64,000 bases of DNA from a virus, in IMG/VR virus record IMGVR_UViG_3300023116_000009, positions 62,001-126,000 of that record; one strand, written 5' to 3'. Both the position numbers and the translations under genes were made by a program. The notes under the pieces are model-generated. The model saw only the letters and a list, made by a program, of their open reading frames with translations, was not told the origin of the DNA and did not search any database. Shown here piece by piece: positions 7,926 through 14,105 of this stretch (its first letter is position 1; each line of letters starts with the position of its first letter).

Positions 7926-8122
7926 AGATCATTGACGATGCGTTTACATTCGTCTATGTTCTTTTTGCAAAAATTGCGAACATAAGAATCAGTATCTACT
8001 TCCATACTATGGTGAGCATGTGTGTGTATCAATTGAATAAAACAAAGAGACCCAAAAGTTATCAATACTAAATGACAAACTGGACTGCTTACACAACAGA
8101 ATAGATTCTTTTTAAAGTTCAT
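7916..8122 (-). CDS. Small membrane-anchored protein, unknown
   Basis: The 68 residues start with a hydrophobic helix and end FCKKNIDECKRIVNDLGG. The stop lies inside the terminator stem at 7908-7925. The ATG at 8122 directly follows the T-run of another terminator and has no ribosome site, so the real start may be the ATG at 8005 (29 residues). The function is unknown. Confidence 0.45.
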   Translation of the reverse strand: MNFKKNLFCCVSSPVCHLVLITFGSLCFIQLIHTHAHHSMEVDTDSYVRNFCKKNIDECKRIVNDLGG

Positions 8123-8147
8123 AAAAAAAGGGGGTCATAAGACCCCC
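8123..8147 (-). terminator. Rho-independent terminator after the beta-barrel-like gene
   Basis: On the minus strand a GGGGGTC/GACCCCC stem with a four-base loop is followed by seven T. It starts nine bases after the stop at 8156. Confidence 0.85.
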
Positions 8148-8155
8148 AACAGAGA

Positions 8156-8521
8156 TCAGAAGGAGTACTTCAGACCAACCTTGGTTCCATAGTTGTTGTC
8201 ACCACCGTCAACGGTAGCGAATGAGATCTCACCATAGATACCCAGGGATTCGGTAGCAGCAACGCCAACACCTGCCTTACCAGAGAAAACAGTGCTGGTT
8301 TCACCACCATCAGGAGTGGCGATAGAAGGACCTGCTTGAGCGTACCAGGAAGCGGACTCACCCAGAGCACCTTCGTAACCGACGTGAAGGTCGGTGGTGG
8401 TGCCAGAGTAGTTGCTGCCGCTGAAACCAGAATTAGCTTCAACGTTCACATAAGGACCTGCCATTGCAGCGCCAGCGAAAAGGGGAGCAGCAGCCAGAGC
8501 TGCGAATGCGGATTTAATCAT
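8156..8521 (-). CDS. Secreted outer-membrane beta-barrel-like protein
   Basis: This 121-residue protein has a clear signal peptide (MIKSAFAALAAAPLFAGAAMA). Alternating polar and hydrophobic strands follow, with LHVGYEG, SWYAQAGP, GVGVAA and a terminal LKYSF whose last aromatic residue is typical of outer-membrane barrels. It may be a minimal porin or opacity-type protein made for the host envelope. The barrel function is inferred from pattern only. Confidence 0.7.
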   Translation of the reverse strand: MIKSAFAALAAAPLFAGAAMAGPYVNVEANSGFSGSNYSGTTTDLHVGYEGALGESASWYAQAGPSIATPDGGETSTVFSGKAGVGVAATESLGIYGEISFATVDGGDNNYGTKVGLKYSF

Positions 8522-8671
8522 TTGAAAATACCTCGTAGAATTTTTACTTGTGGAATGGTTACCCACAGATGTTGGTCGGATCGACTTCCAACGCTTGCTA
8601 ATCATAACAGATCCCGTTGCGAGTAATTGAGGCATTGGTGCTGTTATCCAACTGGCACATGTGACAGTTGT

Positions 8672-8722
8672 AATATATGTATACAAAAAGTATACAAATG
8701 TTAGGTAGTGATAACCACCTAA
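8672..8722. repeat. Hairpin and repeated GTATACAA elements
   Basis: A TTAGGT/ACCTAA inverted repeat (8701-8722) follows tRNA-Ser on the minus strand and may terminate or process it. Next to it TGTATACAAA-like sites occur twice (about 8678-8699). The same GTATAC core occurs in the palindrome at 19840-19853. It may be a protein-binding site. Confidence 0.35.
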
Positions 8723-8725
8723 CAA

Positions 8726-8810
8726 CGGAGAGTCAGGGATTCGAACCCTGGGAGGTGTGACCCTCGCTGGTTTTCAAGACCAGTGCCATAAACCACTCGA
8801 CCAACTCTCC
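8726..8810 (-). tRNA. tRNA-Ser (UGA)
   Basis: The 85-base cloverleaf has a 7-bp acceptor stem (GGAGAGT/ACTCTCC), a TTCGAAT T-loop, a serine-type long variable arm and an anticodon loop CTTGAAA giving UGA. CCA is not encoded. Confidence 0.95.
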
Positions 8811-8812
8811 AG

Positions 8813-9052
8813 TCAGCGACGACTACAATAGTAACCGCCGCGAGGTTTGTCGGCACAAATCCAAACGTTTGTACCTGTATTGTTCCAATGTCTTACTGCG
8901 TTTGCAACAATGAAACAGTTAGTGACAAAATAAGTGAGAAGTATAAGAGTGCGTATACCAGCAACGATATTCGCCTCTTTGTCACTTCGTCCTTCTTTTC
9001 GTCCGAGTGCATAACTCCACAATCTCCATGCATTAGTCAGGATACCCATCAT
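8813..9052 (-). CDS. Small membrane protein, conserved in cyanophages
   Basis: About 79 residues with an N-terminal AWRLWSYALG amphipathic segment and a hydrophobic helix TYFVTNCFIVANAV, a pattern I recognise in cyanomyoviruses. The ATG at 9052 lies inside the preceding short gene, so the frames overlap by 20 bases. The function is unknown. Confidence 0.65.
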   Translation of the reverse strand: MMGILTNAWRLWSYALGRKEGRSDKEANIVAGIRTLILLTYFVTNCFIVANAVRHWNNTGTNVWICADKPRGGYYCSRR

Positions 9053-9197
9053 CATCGTCAAAGATTGGGGTGCATTTTGTGATGTCATCATAAGAAAGAT
9101 ACGATGTCTCATCAGAATAAACTTCTGATTCAATCTCGCTCACCAGTCGCTTAAGTTCTTTAAGCAACTCCTTTAATCTTACTCGATCCATGCCCAT
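9033..9197 (-). CDS. Small acidic-tailed protein, 54 aa
   Basis: The ATG at 9197 lies four bases after the upstream stop with a G-rich ribosome site. The product starts with a basic LKELLKELKRL helix and ends DDDDGYPD, a tail I recognise in small cyanophage proteins. It overlaps the start of the next gene. Confidence 0.65.
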   Translation of the reverse strand: MGMDRVRLKELLKELKRLVSEIESEVYSDETSYLSYDDITKCTPIFDDDDGYPD

Positions 9198-9200
9198 TTG

Positions 9201-9878
9201 TCAACCCCCCTTGAGGAATCCATTTTCCTTCAACCACTTTCGAGTCAGTGGTGTTGGTTCGTAGTCAGTCCACATTGTACCAGAAGCACACGATTCAAGT
9301 GCTTTCATAGTCATACCTTCAGTTCTACCTGCCCATTGTGCTTCTGCCTCCCAAGGAACTGCAGAACTAGGATACGTCCTTTCTGCTAACGTGCGCCAAA
9401 GCATGGGCACTTTCTCTTCTGGCATAATGATAGCGATCATCGAGTTCTTGATGCTACCTGCCATGCAATCCTGAGCAGCGTGCCATCCTTCATGACGCAT
9501 TACCATCATTAGTGTGCCAGGTTCATCCATGTATCTCTTGTTGAGATAGAAGTTATTAGTTACAGTATGGTATACACCACGGTGCATCACAGGAAAATAC
9601 TTACTATCCGCTAGAAACACCTTAACTCCGATTGAATTAAGGGAAGAGAGCATGTTGTTAAACTCAGCAGCAAAAGGAGTATACTCATCAGTATTGGGAT
9701 ACTGAGAAGAAATATCAAGAATGCTGTATACCTCTTTGACTCCATCTGTACATTCCCTGACTATCATACAACCCATGGAATCCATAGAATTGTATCCTTT
9801 AATGTGACCTTTTGTATGGTCCGCAAGTGCAGGGGTAGCAAGAAGAGATGCTGCTAACGCTGCTAAAATCCTTTTCAT
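9201..9878 (-). CDS. Secreted protein with HExxH metallopeptidase motif
   Basis: This 225-residue protein has a signal peptide (MKRILAALAASLLATPALA) and H129-E-G-W-H133. A glutamate-rich WEAEAQWAG segment 44 residues later could supply the third zinc ligand. Several cysteines (37, 43, 138) suggest disulfides. This fits a periplasmic or surface zinc peptidase, perhaps acting on the envelope. Enzyme activity is inferred, not shown. It overlaps the upstream gene by four bases. Confidence 0.7.
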   Translation of the reverse strand: MKRILAALAASLLATPALADHTKGHIKGYNSMDSMGCMIVRECTDGVKEVYSILDISSQYPNTDEYTPFAAEFNNMLSSLNSIGVKVFLADSKYFPVMHRGVYHTVTNNFYLNKRYMDEPGTLMMVMRHEGWHAAQDCMAGSIKNSMIAIIMPEEKVPMLWRTLAERTYPSSAVPWEAEAQWAGRTEGMTMKALESCASGTMWTDYEPTPLTRKWLKENGFLKGG

Positions 9879-10204
9879 TTACGTAATACTCCATCAATAA
9901 ATGTAATGTTTATTCTTGGGAATGCTGCGTAGTGGCAATCCCATTTGGAAGGATAAACTTCTATGGTTCTAGTTATGTAAACTGGTTTAACTTTACCATG
10001 AGATCCATTAGGAACTGCATCCCAACCAATCGCACCATTCAATTCAAAATCTTGAGTTCCTGAATAATCAATCTCAAATAACTGACCAGCAGGATCGATC
10101 CAGTATGTCATCATTGAACATTCAAGATCCTTTGTCTGTAAATCTCTATGCCAAAAACTAGGACCCAAATCAATGGAAGACCTAATCGTATCAAACATTC
10201 CCAT
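9875..10204 (-). CDS. Conserved cyanophage protein MGMFDTI type
   Basis: This 109-residue soluble protein begins MGMFDTIRSSIDLG and has a QLFEIDYSGTQDF segment, a pattern I recognise from cyanomyoviruses. The function is unknown. A consensus composite promoter lies upstream at 10225-10253, so it leads its own unit with the secreted HExxH gene behind it. Confidence 0.7.
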   Translation of the reverse strand: MGMFDTIRSSIDLGPSFWHRDLQTKDLECSMMTYWIDPAGQLFEIDYSGTQDFELNGAIGWDAVPNGSHGKVKPVYITRTIEVYPSKWDCHYAAFPRINITFIDGVLRK

Positions 10205-10224
10205 GTTAGATTGCGGTTATACTA

Positions 10225-10261
10225 ATTATACCGAAAAAAAGAGAGGGTGTCAACCCTCTCT
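10225..10261 (-). promoter_or_regulatory. Composite terminator-promoter: -35 is the hairpin loop
   Basis: The minus strand has an 8-bp AGAGAGGG/CCCTCTCT stem whose loop is exactly TTGACA (10253-10248). A T-run follows and TATAAT (10230-10225) lies exactly 17 bases after TTGACA. It terminates the DUF4278 gene and starts the MGMFDTI gene. Confidence 0.87.
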
Positions 10262-10274
10262 GTCTACAAGTAAC

Positions 10275-10439
10275 TCACTTATTATAAGTGTGACCACGAT
10301 AACAGAATGTACCGTGGGTCTCATCGACTCCTTGCTTACACTCATACTTGACACCACGATAGGATGTCATGTGAATTTGTGCATCATGAAGTGCAGATGC
10401 CTTTTGGATCTGCTGGCGAATGAGGTTAAGTGTGTTCAT
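10275..10439 (-). CDS. DUF4278 protein, 54 aa
   Basis: The C-terminal half contains YRGVKYEC and TFCYRGHTYN, the DUF4278 signature found in small proteins of cyanobacteria and their phages. The ATG at 10439 has a TAGGAG ribosome site eight bases upstream. The function is unknown. It ends just before the composite terminator-promoter at 10225-10261. Confidence 0.8.
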   Translation of the reverse strand: MNTLNLIRQQIQKASALHDAQIHMTSYRGVKYECKQGVDETHGTFCYRGHTYNK

Positions 10440-10496
10440 GATTTTACTCCTAAAAGAATGGGTGAATTAACTCCCGTTCCTTCAGTCGTTTGCGTC

Positions 10497-10682
10497 CTAT
10501 GCCTCTAAAGAAAAGCATACAGGATCAGTATGATCCATCCATTTAAAGATAAGTTCGACCTTTTCAGATGGACTAAAAAGTTCGGACTCTAATATTCCTT
10601 GAGATAACCACTCAAAGTCCTCACACTTTAAATAATCTGAAGATGGGACATGAGTAGCGAGTAGTAAACTGAGAAATAGCAT
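10497..10682 (-). CDS. Small protein with signal-like N-terminus
   Basis: The 61 residues start MLFLSLLLATHVPSSDY, which may be a signal or anchor, then an acidic segment ending DHTDPVCF. It looks conserved in cyanophages. A TTGACT-17-TATACT promoter lies about 80 bases upstream. The function is unknown. Confidence 0.6.
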   Translation of the reverse strand: MLFLSLLLATHVPSSDYLKCEDFEWLSQGILESELFSPSEKVELIFKWMDHTDPVCFSLEA

Positions 10683-10716
10683 AGGATGAACGCTCCGTTC
10701 CGCGACTTACTTGCGT

Positions 10717-10748
10717 CTCATTCGCTATTCGCAAACAGCGAATGGGAT
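10717..10748 (-). repeat. Strong inverted repeat in 5' leader
   Basis: CATTCGCT and AGCGAATG form a perfect 8-bp stem with a 10-base loop in the leader between the promoter at 10762-10790 and the gene starting at 10682. Copies of GATGAACG flank it. It could be a leader regulatory structure. Confidence 0.45.
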
Positions 10749-10761
10749 GAACGACAGGTCT

Positions 10762-10797
10762 AGTATAGACCACATCAACTATTTAGTCAAGTGGTCT
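10762..10797 (-). promoter_or_regulatory. Promoter with -35 in hairpin loop
   Basis: The minus strand reads TTGACT (10790-10785), 17 bases, TATACT (10767-10762). An AGACCAC/GTGGTCT stem (10797-10791 with 10773-10767) encloses the -35 in its loop. There is no T-run, but A/T-rich sequence precedes it. The layout matches the other composite elements. Confidence 0.65.
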
Positions 10798-10905
10798 TTA
10801 TTTTTTCTTCCCCCCGTTCTTAGCTTTCTTCGCAGTCGCGTTGCCCTGGTTCTGCTTCTTGTTGTTCGCAGTGCCCTTCTTGCCCTTGTTTGGTGACTTG
10901 GACAT
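10798..10905 (-). CDS. Tiny lysine-rich protein, 35 aa
   Basis: The ATG at 10905 has a strong AAGGAG site seven bases upstream. The product starts MSKSPNKGKKGT and consists almost only of K, N, G, A, Q, T and S, with about 13 lysines and a GGKKK end. It probably binds nucleic acid. Most of it overlaps the C-terminal codons of the gene ending at 10820 in another frame. Confidence 0.65.
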   Translation of the reverse strand: MSKSPNKGKKGTANNKKQNQGNATAKKAKNGGKKK

Positions 10906-11041
10906 CAGTCATCTCCTTAAAAGATATATTCAATATGTATGCAACATAATACAAAACTCCCGCCAATAATATGACGAGAGAAATGATTACAGACCAAGTT
11001 GGGTCATTAACGTCATTCAGAGGGCGAAGAAACAAGTTCAT
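10820..11041 (-). CDS. Small single-pass membrane protein
   Basis: 73 residues: a short N-terminus MNLFLRPLNDVNDP, one hydrophobic helix and a charged tail. I recognise the first 45 residues in cyanophages. The last 28 overlap the lysine-rich gene and may be poorly conserved. The start overlaps the upstream stop by four bases. Confidence 0.6.
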   Translation of the reverse strand: MNLFLRPLNDVNDPTWSVIISLVILLAGVLYYVAYILNISFKEMTDVQVTKQGQEGHCEQQEAEPGQRDCEES

Positions 11042-11265
11042 GGATTCTTTGGATCAATTCCTAAACTAGTTAGGTAATCAATCCACCATTGAGGATCTTT
11101 ATTTCTTTTCCAGTTGGGAACCTCTTGACCCTTATCGAAGTAGTACTTCCAGAGTGCCTCATCGATAATCTGTGCGGTCTCCATACTCCTCTTCCTCTTC
11201 ATCAACGTCTGCATACGGATTTTCCACAAAGGGTCCTCGTTTTCGTAGAGGTTCTTGTCTGACAT
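11038..11265 (-). CDS. Conserved small protein MSDKNLYENE type
   Basis: 75 residues, with DEALWKYYFDKG and KRNKDPQWWIDYLTSLG segments that look conserved in cyanophages. I chose the ATG at 11265 over 11280. About 107 bases (11159-11265) also encode the C-terminus of the membrane protein ending at 11159. The function is unknown. Confidence 0.65.
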   Translation of the reverse strand: MSDKNLYENEDPLWKIRMQTLMKRKRSMETAQIIDEALWKYYFDKGQEVPNWKRNKDPQWWIDYLTSLGIDPKNP

Positions 11266-11368
11266 AATCCGTCTCAGCATTAACAGCGTCTATCCAAACA
11301 GCAAGTTTCATCACAATAAACATAATCACAAGTGGAAGAAAACATGCAATTAAAATTAGTGATTTCAT
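11159..11368 (-). CDS. Small membrane protein with acidic tail
   Basis: 69 residues: an N-terminal hydrophobic helix MKSLILIACFLPLVIMF and a charged tail ending YGDRTDYR. The ATG at 11368 overlaps the upstream stop as ATGA. The tail-coding part overlaps the next gene in another frame. Confidence 0.6.
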   Translation of the reverse strand: MKSLILIACFLPLVIMFIVMKLAVWIDAVNAETDYVRQEPLRKRGPFVENPYADVDEEEEEYGDRTDYR

Positions 11369-11526
11369 CTGTGCTTTCTGGTAAAAGGTTCCCAGTGCTC
11401 CCATTTGTATTTATGTACTGCCCACATTCCTAAGATAGGAAAGAAGACCAAAGAGAACCCCATGACGCCTAAGCACCAGGGGGTTTCCATTACCATTCTT
11501 GCTATGTGTCCTGCTTCGTGCATCAT
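11365..11526 (-). CDS. Small membrane protein, 53 aa
   Basis: The start MMHEAGHIARMV is followed by a membrane helix (LGVMGFSLVFFPILGMW) and a basic WEPFTRKHR end. The ATG at 11526 overlaps the stop of the 28-residue gene. The longer open frame to 11661 is a shadow, because two other small genes fill it. Confidence 0.55.
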   Translation of the reverse strand: MMHEAGHIARMVMETPWCLGVMGFSLVFFPILGMWAVHKYKWEHWEPFTRKHR

Positions 11527-11609
11527 TGATCTGATAGAATAGAAACTAAAAAAATAAAGATACCAAACGAAAGCATAAAAACTGCGATTACTACTTGCGA
11601 GAAATCCAT
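11523..11609 (-). CDS. Tiny hydrophobic peptide, 28 aa
   Basis: MDFSQVVIAVFML is followed by one membrane helix ending SILSDQ. It overlaps its neighbours by ATGA-type and 19-base overlaps. The size and the single helix resemble other tiny phage membrane peptides. The function is unknown. Confidence 0.5.
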   Translation of the reverse strand: MDFSQVVIAVFMLSFGIFIFLVSILSDQ

Positions 11610-11752
11610 GTTGCCCAGGGGTCAGCGTTGTGTAAACATGATTTTGGATGTTTCCAATCATTGTCTCTAAGAATCTTTAACTCAAGGTTGAGACGTTCTA
11701 CCTCAATTTTGAGCATATGATTTTCTTCTTCTAATTCTTTGATTCTGTCCAT
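11591..11752 (-). CDS. Small coiled-coil protein, 53 aa
   Basis: MDRIKELEEENHMLKIEVER forms a leucine-zipper-like heptad pattern, followed by a short WKHPKSC..WATWI tail. It overlaps the upstream gene by 22 bases and the next by 19. It probably dimerises; the function is unknown. Confidence 0.55.
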   Translation of the reverse strand: MDRIKELEEENHMLKIEVERLNLELKILRDNDWKHPKSCLHNADPWATWISRK

Positions 11753-11925
11753 AGTTTTCTAAAGTATCTATCAACATGATTTAAACAATCAAGGGGTGCT
11801 ATCTCTTCACCCAATGCCCAAACAAAGCAAAGGTCAGACATCTCTTGAGTGACATGTGGCACCCCAAATATTCTAGAAAAAGATGATAGGGCAAAATCAT
11901 ACCGCCTCTTAGTGGGCGGTTCCAT
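11731..11925 (-). CDS. Conserved small protein
   Basis: 64 residues starting MEPPTKRRYDFALSSF, with a HVTQEMSDLCFVWALGEE segment. The ATG at 11925 has an AAGGG ribosome site. It starts inside the C-terminus of the preceding membrane protein. The function is unknown. Confidence 0.55.
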   Translation of the reverse strand: MEPPTKRRYDFALSSFSRIFGVPHVTQEMSDLCFVWALGEEIAPLDCLNHVDRYFRKLWTESKN

Positions 11926-12040
11926 TTCCCTTGTACATATCGGTGTCATAGTATCCACCCTTTCTAGAACCGAAGTAAAGTGTAGTTAAAACAAAAGGCA
12001 CCGCTATGATAACTAGTGCCCGTCCCAATAAATGCTCCAT
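11909..12040 (-). CDS. Small single-pass membrane protein, 43 aa
   Basis: An N-terminal helix MEHLLGRALVIIAVPFVL is followed by a glycine- and tyrosine-rich tail GGYYDTDMYKGNGTAH, which I recognise from cyanophage small proteins. It overlaps both neighbours. Confidence 0.6.
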   Translation of the reverse strand: MEHLLGRALVIIAVPFVLTTLYFGSRKGGYYDTDMYKGNGTAH

Positions 12041-12150
12041 GTTTTTTTATCCTCTATATGAGAAATGACTGAAGTTAATACAAACCATTCGGATGCTGTG
12101 GAATAGACCACATGCTTCTTATCGTTTACTGTAACGATATACTTTCTCAT
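12013..12150 (-). CDS. Small protein, 45 aa
   Basis: MRKYIVTVNDKKHVVYSTAS shows alternating beta-strand-like residues. The ATG at 12150 overlaps the upstream stop as ATGA. The last 28 bases are shared with the next gene. The function is unknown. Confidence 0.5.
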   Translation of the reverse strand: MRKYIVTVNDKKHVVYSTASEWFVLTSVISHIEDKKTWSIYWDGH

Positions 12151-12323
12151 TTAAATAAATCTTCTATTTGTTTTCTAGTGTCTGCCATCTTTTGTTTCTC
12201 ACGTTCTGAATGTTTGTATCCATGCTTCCCGTGGAAAATAAAGTGACCTTGACAGATCATAGTCATACCAAACAGGAACAGGGCGATTACCCCTGCCCAC
12301 TCTATAATGTGATGTTCAACCAT
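12147..12323 (-). CDS. Small membrane protein, 58 aa
   Basis: One hydrophobic helix (WAGVIALFLFGMTMI) is followed by a basic tail rich in H and K. The ATG at 12323 lies inside the preceding gene. The function is unknown. Confidence 0.6.
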   Translation of the reverse strand: MVEHHIIEWAGVIALFLFGMTMICQGHFIFHGKHGYKHSEREKQKMADTRKQIEDLFK

Positions 12324-12526
12324 GGCACCAGGGGAGGGATCACTCCGATAAGTCGAAGCAAACCCTCAGCAAAAAGTGCAAGAACAACCCACCCAACACA
12401 CATAGAGATAATTGAAGCATTACGATTATGTTTTCGTATGGCATCATCAATCATCTCCTGTACTCGTTCTTCTGTTAATCTTTCGGGGGGTTCTACACCT
12501 TCTCCCCAGTTTTTAAAGTTCAGCAT
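12302..12526 (-). CDS. Small membrane protein next to talC
   Basis: 74 residues: a charged N-terminus with ERLTEERVQEMIDDAIRK and a C-terminal membrane helix. The pattern is familiar from cyanophages. Its start overlaps talC by 14 bases, so translation is probably coupled. Confidence 0.65.
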   Translation of the reverse strand: MLNFKNWGEGVEPPERLTEERVQEMIDDAIRKHNRNASIISMCVGWVVLALFAEGLLRLIGVIPPLVPWLNITL

Positions 12527-13172
12527 TAGCAGCGTCCCAATCTTTTTGGAATAGTTCTAGACCCTTATCAGTAAGAATATGATCATACATCTTCCAGAAA
12601 ACTTGAGGAGGCATGGTTACTACAGCAGCACCGTTATACCAGGAGCGAACTGCCCTATGTACTTCACGAATAGACGCTGCAAGAACCTTTGTCTTAACGC
12701 CGTGAACGCGATAAACTTCGGAGATAGAACGAACTACCTCAAGACCTGCAATTGAGTTGTCATCAAGACGACCAACAAAGGGAGAAACATATGTTGCTCC
12801 TGCCTTTGCAGCAAGGATTGCTTGAGCAGCATTAAAGATCAAAGTAATATTGGTATTAATACCTTTACTATTAAGAACTTTGCACGCTTTCAATCCTTCA
12901 ACTGTACACGGAAGTTTGATAGTAATTGCAGGACTACCAAGAGCAATAAACTGCTCTGCTTGACTGAGCATTTCCTCAGCAGTATCACCCACAACCTCAG
13001 TAGAAATACTTTCAAAGTTTGGGAACTCATCCACAAGTTGCTTAGCAACTGCTTGAAGAGTTCTTCCACTACGAAGAATCAATGTAGGGTTGGTAGTAAC
13101 ACCATCAATCAAACCAGTTTTGTTTGCTTCACGGATCTCATTGAGATCAGCAGTATCAAGATAAATTTTCAT
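12513..13172 (-). CDS. talC: Transaldolase TalC
   Basis: This 219-residue transaldolase is of the short TalC/FSA-like class common in cyanophages. It interconverts sugar phosphates in the pentose phosphate pathway. MKIYLDTADLNEI, GVTTNPTL, the Schiff-base lysine in TIKLP and NITLIFNAAQA are visible. The ATG at 13172 fits the family start; an ATG at 13196 that overlaps the upstream stop would add eight residues. It should feed ribose-5-phosphate and NADPH into nucleotide synthesis. Confidence 0.93.
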   Translation of the reverse strand: MKIYLDTADLNEIREANKTGLIDGVTTNPTLILRSGRTLQAVAKQLVDEFPNFESISTEVVGDTAEEMLSQAEQFIALGSPAITIKLPCTVEGLKACKVLNSKGINTNITLIFNAAQAILAAKAGATYVSPFVGRLDDNSIAGLEVVRSISEVYRVHGVKTKVLAASIREVHRAVRSWYNGAAVVTMPPQVFWKMYDHILTDKGLELFQKDWDAANAEL

Positions 13173-13192
13173 CAGGTTGTGAGTGTATGTTT

Positions 13193-13312
13193 TCATGGAT
13201 TGTGATTTCTAGAATCTTTAATTTTATTAAATGCCCAGACGCCAAGTGCGCCTGCTCCTAATCCGACAATGCAACAAACGATCATGTGAATAAAATGGGT
13301 AGTGTGGTTCAT
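13193..13312 (-). CDS. Small single-pass membrane protein, 39 aa
   Basis: A histidine-rich N-terminus is followed by a glycine-rich membrane helix and a basic tail. Both ends overlap neighbouring genes by four bases (ATGA type), which supports real translation in a coupled string. Confidence 0.55.
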   Translation of the reverse strand: MNHTTHFIHMIVCCIVGLGAGALGVWAFNKIKDSRNHNP

Positions 13313-13425
13313 CCAAAATACATTACAGAAAGTGTGAAGATCACAAAAATCATGACAGTAAAGATCATCAGTCCTAGACCTGCCCAGGCAACCCAGTCAG
13401 GCATATGTTCGTGTTTATGAGACAT
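13309..13425 (-). CDS. Small single-pass membrane protein, 38 aa
   Basis: MSHKHEHMPDWVAWAG leads into one membrane helix ending SVMYFG. The start lies within the last codons of petE and the stop overlaps the next ATG. It may be co-expressed with plastocyanin. The function is unknown. Confidence 0.6.
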   Translation of the reverse strand: MSHKHEHMPDWVAWAGLGLMIFTVMIFVIFTLSVMYFG

Positions 13426-13738
13426 GAACGGTTCCGATCATACCTGCTCCTTTGTGGGGGGCACACCAATAAGTATAGTCCCCTGGTTCAGGAAATGCAA
13501 CCTCAAAGTTTTCGCCTGGTAACATTGCGAGACCTTCGTGTGACCACTCAGGATGATTCTCAACAATCACATTATGAGGAGGAAGCATGTTGTTAATAAA
13601 GTGTACTGATTCTCCAGCAGCGATACTAACCTCTGCTGGTTCAAATACTAATTGCCCATTGGCACCCATTTGAACATCTACTGCCCAAGCAGGAAGAGCA
13701 AAGAATAAAACTGCGAAAAGAGAAAGAATAAATCGCAT
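13415..13738 (-). CDS. petE: Plastocyanin
   Basis: This 107-residue copper protein has a signal peptide (cleavage after WA near residue 19). The type I copper ligands H55, C92, H95 and M100 are all present in PPHNVIV and WCAPHKGAGM. It carries electrons from cytochrome b6f to photosystem I in the thylakoid lumen and so could sustain host electron flow in infection. It is shorter than some host plastocyanins but complete. Confidence 0.94.
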   Translation of the reverse strand: MRFILSLFAVLFFALPAWAVDVQMGANGQLVFEPAEVSIAAGESVHFINNMLPPHNVIVENHPEWSHEGLAMLPGENFEVAFPEPGDYTYWCAPHKGAGMIGTVHVS

Positions 13739-13804
13739 TAGGTATTTGCAACTACTCTATCTATTTTTCAAAGACCAATTGTTACAAAGAAATGTCAGCG
13801 ATTA

Positions 13805-14020
13805 CTAATCTTTTGGGTGATCGTTCTCAAGATCATTCAATCTCTTTGCCCACGTATCACCAAGTTCAGATCCTCTACAAGGATTGATACATCTGTCATC
13901 TCCAAACTTATTGCAGACAAGACCAGCAAGGTCATGTTCATTTCCAGGTTTTCCAGTTGCCCAGAAATGCTGATCATCTACCCACTTTGCTTCACATTTT
14001 GGACAGATACGAATGTTCAT
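13805..14020 (-). CDS. Small cysteine-rich protein
   Basis: 71 residues with CPKC near the N-terminus and GLVCNKFG..RCINPCRG further on. This suggests one zinc site. I recognise the HDLAGLVCN pattern in cyanophages. A CTAAATAAT late-promoter-like element lies about 30 bases upstream. The function is unknown. Confidence 0.65.
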   Translation of the reverse strand: MNIRICPKCEAKWVDDQHFWATGKPGNEHDLAGLVCNKFGDDRCINPCRGSELGDTWAKRLNDLENDHPKD

Positions 14021-14079
14021 GTTGTTACTTAAAAAGGGGTCTAAAAATTATTTAGATTTTTAACCATTGCTTAAGCATT

Positions 14080-14105
14080 AAAAAAGAGGGTCATTTGACC
14101 CTCTC
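14080..14105 (-). terminator. Rho-independent terminator after psbA
   Basis: An AGAGGGTC/GACCCTCT stem is followed by six T on the minus strand. T residues on the other side could allow weak function in the opposite direction. Confidence 0.8.

Noticed and set aside
9182-9210. TTGACA-17-TAAGAT on the minus strand
   Set aside because: The -35 falls in coding sequence at the end of the HExxH gene and the -10 is poor; kept as only a weak possibility.
11527-11661. Extended N-terminus of the gene ending at 11365
   Set aside because: Two other small frames with better composition and overlap signals fill this segment.
12249-12280. Plus-strand TTGACA in the small-gene region
   Set aside because: No -10 follows at 16-18 bases and no plus-strand gene lies downstream.
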